Origin: CAMTVQ01 sp947085255
Lineage (GTDB): Bacteria > Bacteroidota > Bacteroidia > Sphingobacteriales > Sphingobacteriaceae
DNA: 64,000 bases
Assembly (NCBI GenBank): GCA_947085255.1
Contig: CAMTVQ010000001.1
Coordinates: 310,001-374,000 of the forward strand
Reading direction: 5' to 3'
The notes beneath the pieces were generated by a model, which was not told the origin of the DNA, ran no database searches, and worked only from the letters and a program-made list of their open reading frames with translations. A program made the position numbers and the translations under genes. This document shows positions 53,095-61,165 of this stretch, in pieces. Within the stretch, counting starts at the first letter, position 1; the number at the start of each line of letters is the position of its first letter.

Positions 53095-54288
53095 CTACAC
53101 CATCACCCCAGCCAACAAAGCAGCTGCTACCAACACTATTGGTGGTATTTTGGAGTATTGCATACACACAATGGTGAGCAAAATAACGGTAGATGTTTCT
53201 AAGCCATGTTCCAATGTTTGAATCATCAATAAAAAAGCTGCTACTACAAAGCCTACCGCTACCGCATTAATGCCGGGGAGGGCACGTTTAATGGTATTAA
53301 GTTTTTTTAGTTTTTCCCAAACGGGTAATACAAAAAGCAGCAATATAACACCTGGTAAGTTAATCCCGATTACGGCTATAAAACCACCCAAAAGTTGCCC
53401 AAATATGCCGTACATGCGCATACTAATAGCACCAATAAAAGAAGTAAACGAAAAAACTGGTCCGGGTACGATTTGTTGCAGCGCCCATGCCGATAAAAAC
53501 TCTTGTGAGCTGAGGTAGCGTTTCATTTCTACAAACTCGGCATACATTAAGGGAATTAATACCTGCCCGCCCCCAAAAATCAAGAAACCGTTGCGGTAAA
53601 AGTTACCAAACAGCCTAAGAGGTAAGCTAATAAACGACGTTCTATTAATAATTGCGCCTAATATCCCTACTATTGCCAATATTAGAATAGGCCCTATTAC
53701 CTTCTTCCAATTTACCTTAAGACCAATCTGTTCCTTCTCATTATTCTTACGCAAGAGTAGCGCCGATGCACATCCACCCAGTAAAATAACCACTGGAAAT
53801 ACATATGCCGAAGGAAACAACACCGTGGCAATGACCGACAGTATTACGAAGCCCAGCATATAAGCTTCGTCCACAATTTTACGCGACAACCCAATGGCAG
53901 AGTAGCCCACAAAACCCACTGCTACAGGTGCTATATAGCGCAGATATTGGGTAGTTTGGGTGTCAATAGTAAAAAAAGAAATGCTGATAGCGGCAAGGCT
54001 CATGATAAGCATGGAGGGAAATATCCAAATTAACAGCGCCAAGCAAGCTAATTTATAGCCACCTTGCTTGTAAGCAATAGCCGCCAAGGTTTGTGTAGAA
54101 GATGGGCCAGGTAAAAACTGACTAAGGGCGCTAAATTCCAATAATTCTTCTTCAGTAACATAGTTGCGCTTGTGCACAAAGTTTTTGAGTAATAATGCCA
54201 AATGCGCTTGTGGTCCGCCAAAAGCACTTAAGGTATATACCAATACATCACGTAAAAAAATAAGTTGCCGTTTACGTATCATCCTCAA
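53095..54288 (-). CDS. chrA: chromate transporter (CHR family), long form
   Basis: A 397-aa inner-membrane protein with two homologous CHR halves. Signatures: SAFGGPQAHLALLLKNFVHKRNYVTEEELLEFSALSQFLPGPSSTQ in the first half (in outline) and FGGGQVLIPLMYAEFVEMKRYLSSQEFLSAWALQQIVPGPVFSFTSFIG in the second. Known members export chromate; in organisms not exposed to chromate the natural substrate is unclear. Its start overlaps the upstream TPR gene by 4 nt (ATGA). Confidence 0.92.
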   Translation of the reverse strand: MRMIRKRQLIFLRDVLVYTLSAFGGPQAHLALLLKNFVHKRNYVTEEELLEFSALSQFLPGPSSTQTLAAIAYKQGGYKLACLALLIWIFPSMLIMSLAAISISFFTIDTQTTQYLRYIAPVAVGFVGYSAIGLSRKIVDEAYMLGFVILSVIATVLFPSAYVFPVVILLGGCASALLLRKNNEKEQIGLKVNWKKVIGPILILAIVGILGAIINRTSFISLPLRLFGNFYRNGFLIFGGGQVLIPLMYAEFVEMKRYLSSQEFLSAWALQQIVPGPVFSFTSFIGAISMRMYGIFGQLLGGFIAVIGINLPGVILLLFVLPVWEKLKKLNTIKRALPGINAVAVGFVVAAFLLMIQTLEHGLETSTVILLTIVCMQYSKIPPIVLVAAALLAGVMV

Positions 54289-54617
54289 TCGTCTTCGTAA
54301 TCCAAACCCATTAGTTTATTATAGGCCTGCTGCAACTCGGAAAATGCATGCTGCTGATTTGCTTTTCGCGCCACTTCCATTCCATTTTTATAGGTTTTTT
54401 CTGCCGAAGGAGCATCTGTTAGTTTTTCGTACAATTTACCTAAATGATAATACGTACCCACGTAATTTTCATCTACCTCAATAGTTTTAAGATAATAGGC
54501 TAATGCTTGCTCCAAATCACCTAATTTGAGGTATTCGGTAGCTATGGCATACTGCAAAAAAGGATCGTTTGGCTCTTGTTCTAAAAACTGACGTAATTGT
54601 TCTAATCGCGATAACAT
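54285..54617 (-). CDS. small TPR protein
   Basis: The open frame reaches 54767, but that would overlap the etfB promoter and start; the ATG at 54617 (MLSRLEQLRQFLEQEPNDPFLQYAIATEYLK) is the natural beginning, giving 110 aa. It has two to three tetratricopeptide units (LGDLEQALAYYLKTIEVDENYVGTYYHLGKLY in outline). An adaptor role is likely; the partner is unknown. It is translationally coupled to chrA. Confidence 0.82.
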   Translation of the reverse strand: MLSRLEQLRQFLEQEPNDPFLQYAIATEYLKLGDLEQALAYYLKTIEVDENYVGTYYHLGKLYEKLTDAPSAEKTYKNGMEVARKANQQHAFSELQQAYNKLMGLDYEDD

Positions 54618-54619
54618 AG

Positions 54620-54652
54620 TTTGGTTTTTGAGCCTTTTTCTTTGTACTTTTG
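54620..54652 (+). promoter_or_regulatory. promoter of etfBA
   Basis: TTTG (54620-54623) and TACTTTTG (54645-54652) with a 21-nt spacer match the Bacteroidota promoter. The leader to the etfB ATG at 54709 is about 50 nt. Confidence 0.6.
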
Positions 54653-54708
54653 CACGAAGTAAATAATAAAAACAGTAACAACCAATATAGTCGAAAACAA
54701 TAACATCA

Positions 54709-55446
54709 ATGAAATTATTAGTTTGTATTAGCAACGTTCCCGACACCACCACAAAAATTACCTTCAATAGCGATTTAAGCGCTTTTAATACCGCAGGAGT
54801 TCAGTTTATTCTTAATCCATATGATGAAATTGCATTGGCGCGCGCCATTGAACTCACCGAAAATGGAAAAGGAACTACTACGGTAATAAATGTAGGCGAT
54901 GTGAGTACCGAAGCTACCATTCGTAAAGCCTTGGCTATTGGTGCAGATGATGCGATACGTGTAAATGCAGCCCCACGTGATGCTTGGTTTGTGGCTCAAC
55001 AAATTGCACATATAGCCAAAGAAGGCAAATACGATATTATATTGTGCGGACGCGAAAGCATTGATTACAATGGTTCACAAGTTGCTGCTATGGTAGGCGA
55101 ACTATTAGATATTCCTTCTATTTCTATCTGCAAAAAATTAGATACCGATGGCACTACAGCTACACTGGAACGCGAAATTGAAGGCGGAAAAGAAATCATT
55201 ACTACTCCCCTCCCTTTTGTAGTATCTGCTTCAGAAGGCATGTCTGAACCTAAAATTCCAAATATGCGCGGCATCATGTCGGCTCGTACCAAACCTTTAT
55301 TAGTGGTAGAACCCATAGAAGTAAGCAAACTTACTGAAGTAAAAACATACGAAATGCCTAAACCACGTGCTGCCGTACACTTGGTTGCTGCCGATCAAGT
55401 AAGCAAATTGGTAGACTTATTACACACCGAAGCGAAAGTAATTTAG
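54709..55446 (+). CDS. etfB: electron transfer flavoprotein beta subunit
   Basis: AMP-binding subunit of the ETF heterodimer that carries electrons from acyl-CoA dehydrogenases to the respiratory chain. The 245-aa protein opens MKLLVCISNVPDTTTKITF, with FILNPYDEIALARAIEL, LAIGADDAIRV, ILCGRESIDYNGSQVAAMVGELL and LPFVVSASEGMSEPKIPNMRGIMSA. etfA follows after 82 nt, the normal order. Confidence 0.95.
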   Translation: MKLLVCISNVPDTTTKITFNSDLSAFNTAGVQFILNPYDEIALARAIELTENGKGTTTVINVGDVSTEATIRKALAIGADDAIRVNAAPRDAWFVAQQIAHIAKEGKYDIILCGRESIDYNGSQVAAMVGELLDIPSISICKKLDTDGTTATLEREIEGGKEIITTPLPFVVSASEGMSEPKIPNMRGIMSARTKPLLVVEPIEVSKLTEVKTYEMPKPRAAVHLVAADQVSKLVDLLHTEAKVI

Positions 55447-55528
55447 AAAATGTGCAATTGCAACGTCTCTAACGATGTGCAGATTACCCATTTATAATTA
55501 ATCATTTATAATATATAATTCAAATAAA

Positions 55529-56506
55529 ATGAGCGTATTAGTATATGTAGAAAATGCAGCAGGAAAATTCAAAAAATCTACTTTTGAAGCAGTATCCTAT
55601 GCGTCAGCCATTGCCAGTAAATTAAACATCACTGTAACAGCATTATCCATTGGCGACGTAAGCGATAGCGAACTAGCACAATTAGGTCGTTATGGAGCAG
55701 CTAAAACACTAAACGTATCAAACGATAAATTAAAAACATTTGTAAACCAAGCATACGCAGCTATTATTGCCGATGCCGCTAAAAAGGAAGATGCACAAGT
55801 AGTTATTATTGGCAACACGTTTTCGGGCAAAGGCTTAGCACCACGTGTAGCTGTAAAATTAGAAGCCGGATTAGCTGATGGCGCTATCGAGTTACCAACC
55901 ATAAACGGCAGTACACTTACCGTAAAAAAATCTGCTTTTTCGGGTAAAGCGTTTGCATTTGTGGAGTTAAGCTCGGCACGTAAAGTAATTACCCTAAACC
56001 CTAATTCTTATAAAGTAGTAGAAAACGTACAAGCAGGCACTATTGAAGCCTTTGCTTCTACCGCTACCGAGAATGATTTTAAAGTAGTATTAAAAGAAAT
56101 TGTACGTGCTGCGGATAAAGTATCGTTACCCGATGCTGAATTAGTAGTATCTGCCGGACGTGGCTTAAAAGGCCCTGAAAACTGGGGAATGATTGAAGAA
56201 TTGGCAAATTTATTAGGTGCAGCCACTGCCTGTTCTAAACCCGTATCGGATGCAGATTGGCGCCCACACTCAGAACACGTTGGCCAAACAGGTATTGCCG
56301 TAAGCCCTAATTTATATATAGCTATTGGTATTTCTGGAGCTATACAGCATTTAGCTGGTGTAAGTTCATCAAAAGTAATTGTGGTAATAAACAAAGACCC
56401 CGAAGCTCCATTTTTTAAAGCTGCCGATTATGGTATTATAGGTGATGCATTTGAGGTTGTACCTCAACTAATAGCAGCGGTAAAAGCATTTAAAGCACAA
56501 GGATAA
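55529..56506 (+). CDS. etfA: electron transfer flavoprotein alpha subunit
   Basis: FAD-carrying subunit, 325 aa. The N-terminal ETF domain (SVLVYVENAAGKFKKSTFEAVSYA) is followed by the C-terminal FAD-binding domain with VVSAGRGLKGPENWGMIEELANLLGAATACSKPVSD (in outline), WRPHSEHVGQTGIAVSPNLYIAIGISGAIQHLAG and VVINKDPEAPFFKAADYGIIGD. It pairs with etfB. hbd at 27478 belongs to the same acyl-CoA metabolism but is unlinked. Confidence 0.96.
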   Translation: MSVLVYVENAAGKFKKSTFEAVSYASAIASKLNITVTALSIGDVSDSELAQLGRYGAAKTLNVSNDKLKTFVNQAYAAIIADAAKKEDAQVVIIGNTFSGKGLAPRVAVKLEAGLADGAIELPTINGSTLTVKKSAFSGKAFAFVELSSARKVITLNPNSYKVVENVQAGTIEAFASTATENDFKVVLKEIVRAADKVSLPDAELVVSAGRGLKGPENWGMIEELANLLGAATACSKPVSDADWRPHSEHVGQTGIAVSPNLYIAIGISGAIQHLAGVSSSKVIVVINKDPEAPFFKAADYGIIGDAFEVVPQLIAAVKAFKAQG

Positions 56507-56564
56507 AAAGCGAGAAATAGTGCATATAGTAAGCTCTATTTTGCACGTTTCGGGCTCCCGTTAG

Positions 56565-57161
56565 ATGAAAAAAATCAAATTAGATATTGTTGGTCTTTCC
56601 TATAGCCAAACCCAATCGGGTGCGTATGCACTGGTATTGGGCGAAGTAAATGGGCGTCGTAGGTTACCTATTATAATAGGTGGTTTTGAGGCACAAGCAA
56701 TTGCCATAGAAATTGAAAAAATGACGCCCAGCCGTCCGTTAACACATGATTTGTTTAAATCCTTATCGGATGCTTATGCCATTACCATACAAGAGGTAAT
56801 TATCTACAACTTAGTGGATGGTATCTTTTTTGCCAAACTATTGTGTACAGATGGTAAAAAGGCCATAGAAATTGATGCGCGTACGTCTGATGCCATTGCA
56901 TTGGCAGTACGTTTCAACTGTCTTATTTATACCTATGAATTTATACTTGCATCGGCAGGTATTGTAATGGAGGGGAATGATTTTGTTTTTCTTGAAAACA
57001 TAGAAAACAAAGACGACAATACCATTGGCACCACGGCTACTGGTTACACCAACTATACCGAAGACGAACTAAAAGAGTTACTCAAAACAGCTTTAGAAGA
57101 AGAAGCCTACGAAAAAGCAGCGCGCATCCGCGATGAGTTGGGCAAACGGAAGTCTTCGTAA
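56565..57161 (+). CDS. bifunctional nuclease (BFN/DUF151) with C-terminal UVR motif
   Basis: A 198-aa protein with the DUF151 domain over residues 1-135 (GLSYSQTQSGAYALVLGEVNGRRRLPIIIGGFEAQAIAIE in outline, RPLTHDLFKSL, DARTSDAIALAVRF) and a C-terminal UvrB/UvrC-type motif (LKELLKTALEEEAYEKAARIRDELGKR). Plant homologues have DNase/RNase activity; the bacterial role is not settled. The fusion is standard in Bacteroidota. It begins 58 nt after etfA. Confidence 0.9.
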   Translation: MKKIKLDIVGLSYSQTQSGAYALVLGEVNGRRRLPIIIGGFEAQAIAIEIEKMTPSRPLTHDLFKSLSDAYAITIQEVIIYNLVDGIFFAKLLCTDGKKAIEIDARTSDAIALAVRFNCLIYTYEFILASAGIVMEGNDFVFLENIENKDDNTIGTTATGYTNYTEDELKELLKTALEEEAYEKAARIRDELGKRKSS

Positions 57162-57176
57162 AAAGCATTCTATTCT

Positions 57177-57207
57177 TTTGCTACCCAGCAAATAAATCAT
57201 ACTTTTG
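57177..57207 (+). promoter_or_regulatory. promoter of the Fic gene
   Basis: TTTG (57177-57180), a 19-nt spacer and TACTTTTG (57200-57207): a perfect match to the Bacteroidota consensus, 24 nt before the ATG. Confidence 0.75.
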
Positions 57208-57229
57208 ATACTATCAAATGATACTATCA
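57206..57229. promoter_or_regulatory. tandem operator-like palindromes at the Fic promoter
   Basis: TGATACTATCA occurs twice, at 57206-57216 and 57219-57229, 13 bp centre to centre. Each is a palindrome around a central C. The first overlaps the -7 box and the second ends 2 nt before the ATG, an ideal position for repression. The Fic protein's C-terminal winged-helix-like domain is the obvious candidate reader. Confidence 0.6.
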
Positions 57230-57231
57230 TT

Positions 57232-58191
57232 ATGAAACCTCCCTACGATATTACGCCTGCCATTTTAACGTATATTACATCCATTTCCGAAAAAATAGGA
57301 GAAATAAATGCTAAATATCTAAACAAGCAAACTCCTACATTAAGAAAGCAGAATAAAATAAAAACCATCCATTCTTCTTTGCAAATTGAAGGAAACACGT
57401 TGAGTGAACAACAGATTACTGCTATTTTAGAAAACAAAAGAGTTGTTGGTCCCGAAAAAGATATTCTTGAAGTGGTAAATGCTATAGCCGTTTATGACGA
57501 CTTATCAACCTATACTGCAACGTCTGAAAAAAGCTTTTTAACAGCTCATAAACTATTATTAAAAGATCTTATGAACAATGCTGGCAAATACCGTATGCAA
57601 GGCGTTGGAATTATTAAGGGTTCGAAAGTTGCGCACGTTGCCCCTCCCTTTGATGCGGTTCCCTTTTTAATGAAAGACCTTTTTAGTTATTTAAAAGACG
57701 AAACGGAAATTGCCTTAATTAAAAGCTGTGTTTTTCATTATGAAATGGAATTTATTCATCCTTTTATAGACGGCAATGGAAGAATGGGAAGATTATGGCA
57801 AACGGTAATTTTAATGGCCAAGTATCCTGTTTTTGAATTTTTGCCTTTCGAAACACTAATCAGCAAGCACCAAGATAAATACTACCAAGCATTAGCACAA
57901 AGTGATGCTCAAGGAAAATCAACTCCTTTTATTGAGTATATGCTACGCATTATAGATACATCGCTTTCTACGTTATTAGATACCAATAATCGCCATTTAA
58001 AAGATACAGATAGGATTGATTACTTTATTAGTGAAGGAAAAGCAGTATTTACAAGAAAGGACTACATGCGTCTATTTAAAGAAATTTCTTCGGCTACAGC
58101 AAGTAGAGACCTAAAAAAAGGAATTGAATTAGGGCTTTTTATAAAAACAGGAGACAAAAAAACTACTACCTACACACTCACTAAAAAATAG
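57232..58191 (+). CDS. Fic-domain protein with N-terminal inhibitory motif and C-terminal winged helix
   Basis: Probable AMP-transferase (AMPylation/deAMPylation). The open frame starts at a TTG at 57205, inside the promoter, so the ATG at 57232 is chosen (319 aa). The Fic motif is complete: HPFIDGNGRMGR at 176-187. The inhibitory alpha-helix motif SLQIEG (49-54, S-x-x-x-E-G) lies N-terminal, a class II Fic protein with Glu53 as the switch. The C-terminal 60 residues (YFISEGKAVFTRKDYMRLFKEISSATASRDLKKGIELGLF in outline) look like a winged helix. Class II members are usually chromosomal regulators rather than toxins. Confidence 0.92.
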   Translation: MKPPYDITPAILTYITSISEKIGEINAKYLNKQTPTLRKQNKIKTIHSSLQIEGNTLSEQQITAILENKRVVGPEKDILEVVNAIAVYDDLSTYTATSEKSFLTAHKLLLKDLMNNAGKYRMQGVGIIKGSKVAHVAPPFDAVPFLMKDLFSYLKDETEIALIKSCVFHYEMEFIHPFIDGNGRMGRLWQTVILMAKYPVFEFLPFETLISKHQDKYYQALAQSDAQGKSTPFIEYMLRIIDTSLSTLLDTNNRHLKDTDRIDYFISEGKAVFTRKDYMRLFKEISSATASRDLKKGIELGLFIKTGDKKTTTYTLTKK

Positions 58192-58204
58192 CTTTATGCC
58201 TTTC

Positions 58205-60421
58205 TTACACCCCTAACTTTTCATGCAATACATTTTCATATGGTTGGGCAAAAGCGGCAACACTACCCCAATTTTCGTCATCTATTACCACATCTTTACC
58301 CGTAACAGTACCCAATAAGCCAAAAGCAACGTTAGACGTAGCTAAGAGTTCTACAAACTCCTCTTGATCTTCTGGTTTTACCGTAACTACTACTCTGCTT
58401 TGGGCTTCGCCAAACAAGAATGCATCTTTACGGATAGTATCATCTGTTTCGATAGCAAATCCTTTGTCTTGTGGCATGGCAGCTTCTAATAAGGCAATAA
58501 ACAAGCCTCCATCAGAAACATCATGTGCCGATGCTACCAACTTATTTTTGATAACCGATTTTACTACTTGTTGCAAATCGTATTCTTCTTGCAAGTCAAA
58601 TGCAGGTGCTGGCGATTTTTTTACCTTATGATATGAGTAAAGATACTCGGAAGAAGCAATATCGTTTTTAGAAGCACCTACTAAATACACTAAATCGCCT
58701 TCGTTTTTAAAGTCTAAGGTCATTAGGTTTTTTACATCATCCATAATGCCTAACATACCTATTGTAGGTGTAGGAAATACAGGTCCTTCGTCCGAACTTT
58801 GGTTATAGAAACTTACATTACCACCAGTCACGGGTGTTTCAAACTTTGTACAAGCTTTGCTCATGCCTTTTATGGCACCCACAAACTGCCAATACACTTC
58901 TGGCTTATACGGATTACCAAAATTTAAGCAATTGGTAACAGCTACAGGCTCTCCACCAGCACATACAATATTACGAGCTGCTTCAGCTACGGCAATTGCG
59001 CAGCCCTCTTCGGGATTTGCCCACACATAGCGCGAATTGCAATCTACGGTAAGCACAATGGCTTTATCAGTACCTTTTATGTTTACCACAGCCGCATCAG
59101 ATGGGCGGTTGGTAGTCATAGTGGCGGTACCTACCATAGAATCGTATTGATTTATTACCCAACGTTTTGATGCAATATTAGGGTGGTTTACCAAGTGTTT
59201 GGCTACTACTCTTAAATCTGCAGGCTCTTGAATGTTTTCTATCTTAAACTTATTGTTTTCGGCAAAATACGCAGGCTCTTTAAACTCGCGCTTGTACACT
59301 GGCGCACCACCACCCAATACTAAATCATCGGCAGGTACATCGGCTACTAATTCGCCATGCATATAATAGTGTAAGCGTTTGGTATCGGTTACCTCACCAA
59401 TAATGGCACAATTTAAATCCCATTTATCAAAAATGCACTCTACTACTTTTTCTTGACCTTTTTTTACCACAATAAGCATACGCTCTTGCGATTCGGAAAG
59501 CAGAATTTCCCAAGGTTTCATGTTGGCTTGGCGTGTAGGTACTTTATCTAAATCAATACGCATACCGTGCTCGCCTTTGGCGCTCATTTCGGAGTTAGAG
59601 CAAATGATACCCGCAGCACCCATATCTTGCATACCAATTACGGCACCCGAAGCAATTACTTCTAATGTAGCCTCAAGTAATAATTTTTCTTGAAAAGGGT
59701 CGCCTACTTGTACTGCTGGTAAATCGTTTACCGAATCTTCGGTAATATCTTTAGAGGCAAAAGCTGCCCCATGTATCCCATCTTTACCAGTAGCCGAACC
59801 AACGATATATACCGGATTGCCTACTCCATAAGAAGTAGCCGAAACGGTTTCTCCTACCTTTACAATACCTGCCGACATGGCATTTACCAAGGGATTAATG
59901 TTGTAACAGTCGTCGAAAAACACTTCGCCGCCTACCGTAGGTATGCCAAAAGCATTGCCATAATCGCCAATACCTTTTACTACACCGCGTAACAACCATT
60001 TGGTGCGCTCGGTATCAATGTCTCCAAAACGGAGCGAGTTTAACTGAGCAATTGGACGGGCACCCATCGTAAAAATATCGCGATTGATACCACCAACTCC
60101 TGTTGCAGCACCCTGGTAAGGCTCTAATGCCGAAGGGTGATTGTGAGATTCTATTTTAAATACGCAGGCGTATCCATCCCCTAAATCTACCATACCAGCA
60201 TTTTCTTCACCCGCTTTTGCCAACATACGTGGGCTATCTTTGGGTAATGTTTTTAACCAAGTAATGGAGTTTTTGTACGAACAATGTTCGCTCCACATTA
60301 CCGAGAAGATGCTGAGTTCGTTGAAATTAGGCGTACGTCCTAAAATAACTTTAATTTTCTCAAACTCTTCGGGTAAAAGACCTAATTCTTTAGCGGTTGC
60401 TACGGTTACTGGTTGTTCCAT
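58205..60421 (-). CDS. purL: phosphoribosylformylglycinamidine synthase subunit PurL (small type)
   Basis: Fourth step of purine synthesis. The 738-aa protein is the small PurL that needs separate PurQ and PurS; neither is in the window. It opens ELGLLPEEFEKIKVILGRTPNFNELSIFSVMWSEHCSYKNS (in outline) and contains ESHNHPSALEPYQGAATGVGGI, IHGAAFASKDI, QDMGAAGIICSNSEMSAKG and HDVSDGGLFIALLEA. It lies just downstream of tRNA-Arg on the same strand. Confidence 0.95.
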   Translation of the reverse strand: MEQPVTVATAKELGLLPEEFEKIKVILGRTPNFNELSIFSVMWSEHCSYKNSITWLKTLPKDSPRMLAKAGEENAGMVDLGDGYACVFKIESHNHPSALEPYQGAATGVGGINRDIFTMGARPIAQLNSLRFGDIDTERTKWLLRGVVKGIGDYGNAFGIPTVGGEVFFDDCYNINPLVNAMSAGIVKVGETVSATSYGVGNPVYIVGSATGKDGIHGAAFASKDITEDSVNDLPAVQVGDPFQEKLLLEATLEVIASGAVIGMQDMGAAGIICSNSEMSAKGEHGMRIDLDKVPTRQANMKPWEILLSESQERMLIVVKKGQEKVVECIFDKWDLNCAIIGEVTDTKRLHYYMHGELVADVPADDLVLGGGAPVYKREFKEPAYFAENNKFKIENIQEPADLRVVAKHLVNHPNIASKRWVINQYDSMVGTATMTTNRPSDAAVVNIKGTDKAIVLTVDCNSRYVWANPEEGCAIAVAEAARNIVCAGGEPVAVTNCLNFGNPYKPEVYWQFVGAIKGMSKACTKFETPVTGGNVSFYNQSSDEGPVFPTPTIGMLGIMDDVKNLMTLDFKNEGDLVYLVGASKNDIASSEYLYSYHKVKKSPAPAFDLQEEYDLQQVVKSVIKNKLVASAHDVSDGGLFIALLEAAMPQDKGFAIETDDTIRKDAFLFGEAQSRVVVTVKPEDQEEFVELLATSNVAFGLLGTVTGKDVVIDDENWGSVAAFAQPYENVLHEKLGV

Positions 60422-60491
60422 TATGGGAAAATACTAATCAATTTTTAAAATTACTATACTAAATAATAGGACTAAATCCTATATAACTATG

Positions 60492-60563
60492 TGAACCCGA
60501 AGGGACTCGAACCCCCATCATGAGAATCGGAATCTCACATTCTATCCGTTGAACTACGGGTTC
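60492..60563 (-). tRNA. tRNA-Arg (anticodon CCG)
   Basis: A 72-nt cloverleaf: acceptor GAACCCG/CGGGTTC, D-arm GTTC..GAAT, anticodon stem TGAGA/TCTCA with loop TTCCGAT giving CCG, T-loop TTCGAGT. No CCA is encoded. It reads CGG. Its 5' half and promoter are copied twice at 60879-61095. Confidence 0.93.
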
Positions 60564-60573
60564 AAGAATGCGG

Positions 60574-60581
60574 CAAAATTA
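60574..60581 (-). promoter_or_regulatory. -7 box of tRNA-Arg
   Basis: TAATTTTG on the minus strand, its 3' end 11 nt from the tRNA 5' end. The same box at the same distance precedes both truncated copies (60962-60969 and 61088-61095). Confidence 0.6.
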
Positions 60582-60604
60582 CACATACATTTTATAATTA
60601 TAAC

Positions 60605-60850
60605 TTATTGTTGGACTGTTTTTATTTTTAAATATCTTCTTCCGGCTGCCGATTTAAAATACTTCTCTCTTGCTATCGCTTCTGCTCGTGTTTCAAATTG
60701 CTCAAAATAAATAATCTTAAACGGAATAAGGTGTTTAATGGATTGCGTAGCTCCAGAATTATGCTGATGCAAACGCTGCTCTAAATCTTGACAATGATCT
60801 TTATATAAAGAATTGTCAACGTCGCTTTGCAGTAAATAGCTGTAATACAT
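60605..60850 (-). CDS. GIY-YIG-family small nuclease, degenerate motif
   Basis: An 81-aa single-domain GIY-YIG protein of the UPF0213-like group: MYYSYLLQS at the start, QDLEQRLHQHNSG with the catalytic Arg26, and FETRAEAIAREKYFKSAAGRRYLK with the metal-binding Glu. The second motif half is altered: YKDHC (16-20) replaces the usual YIGYT, so activity is doubtful. The frame stays open to 60895 inside the truncated tRNA copy, but the family start is the ATG at 60850. It sits between the intact tRNA-Arg and its 5'-half copies. Confidence 0.8.
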   Translation of the reverse strand: MYYSYLLQSDVDNSLYKDHCQDLEQRLHQHNSGATQSIKHLIPFKIIYFEQFETRAEAIAREKYFKSAAGRRYLKIKTVQQ

Positions 60851-60878
60851 AATTGATGTTAGGTAGTAAAGTAATCGC

Positions 60879-60951
60879 GAGAATCGGAATCTCACATGCT
60901 ATCCCCGTCCGAACGTGCGTTCGGCACGGGCGGGCGTTGAACTACGGGTTC
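60879..60951 (-). pseudogene. truncated tRNA-Arg 5' half, copy 1, with 31-nt hairpin insertion
   Basis: Read on the minus strand, the acceptor 5' strand, D-arm and anticodon stem-loop of tRNA-Arg(CCG) are repeated and the match ends after the anticodon stem. Within the D-arm 31 nt are inserted (60905-60935), a palindrome with CGAACGTGCGTTCG at its core. The -7 box TAGTTTTG (60962-60969) is kept 11 nt upstream. The GIY-YIG start is about 30 nt downstream. Confidence 0.85.
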
Positions 60952-60990
60952 AATTTGATTTCAAAACTACATATACTTTAATAGATTTTG

Positions 60991-61077
60991 TAACCCTATC
61001 ATAAGAGAATTAGAATCTCACATGCTATCCCCGTCCGAACGTGCGTTCAGCACGGGCGGGCGTTGAACTACGGGTTC
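60991..61077 (-). pseudogene. truncated tRNA-Arg 5' part, copy 2, with the same hairpin insertion
   Basis: This is the same tRNA segment with the same 31-nt insertion at the same D-arm site (one base different in the palindrome). It extends further than copy 1, with recognisable variable-loop and T-stem sequence to about 60991. The anticodon loop reads TTCTAAT (CTA instead of CCG). Its -7 box TAATTTTG (61088-61095) is 11 nt upstream. Confidence 0.85.
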
Positions 61078-61141
61078 AATTTGGTGTCAAAATTACACAT
61101 ACATTTTTAGTTATTGTACTTTATTGATGGTTTAAAAAAAG

Positions 61142-61149
61142 TAATTTTG
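61142..61149 (+). promoter_or_regulatory. candidate -7 box for the thioesterase
   Basis: TAATTTTG fits TAnnTTTG, 17 nt before the ATG at 61166. Confidence 0.45.
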
Positions 61150-61165
61150 CAGCAAACTTATTACC

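Noticed and set aside
57232..58191. Fic protein as a Doc-type toxin of a toxin-antitoxin system
   Set aside because: The inhibitory motif is within the same protein and no antitoxin gene is adjacent; a regulator-type Fic is more likely.
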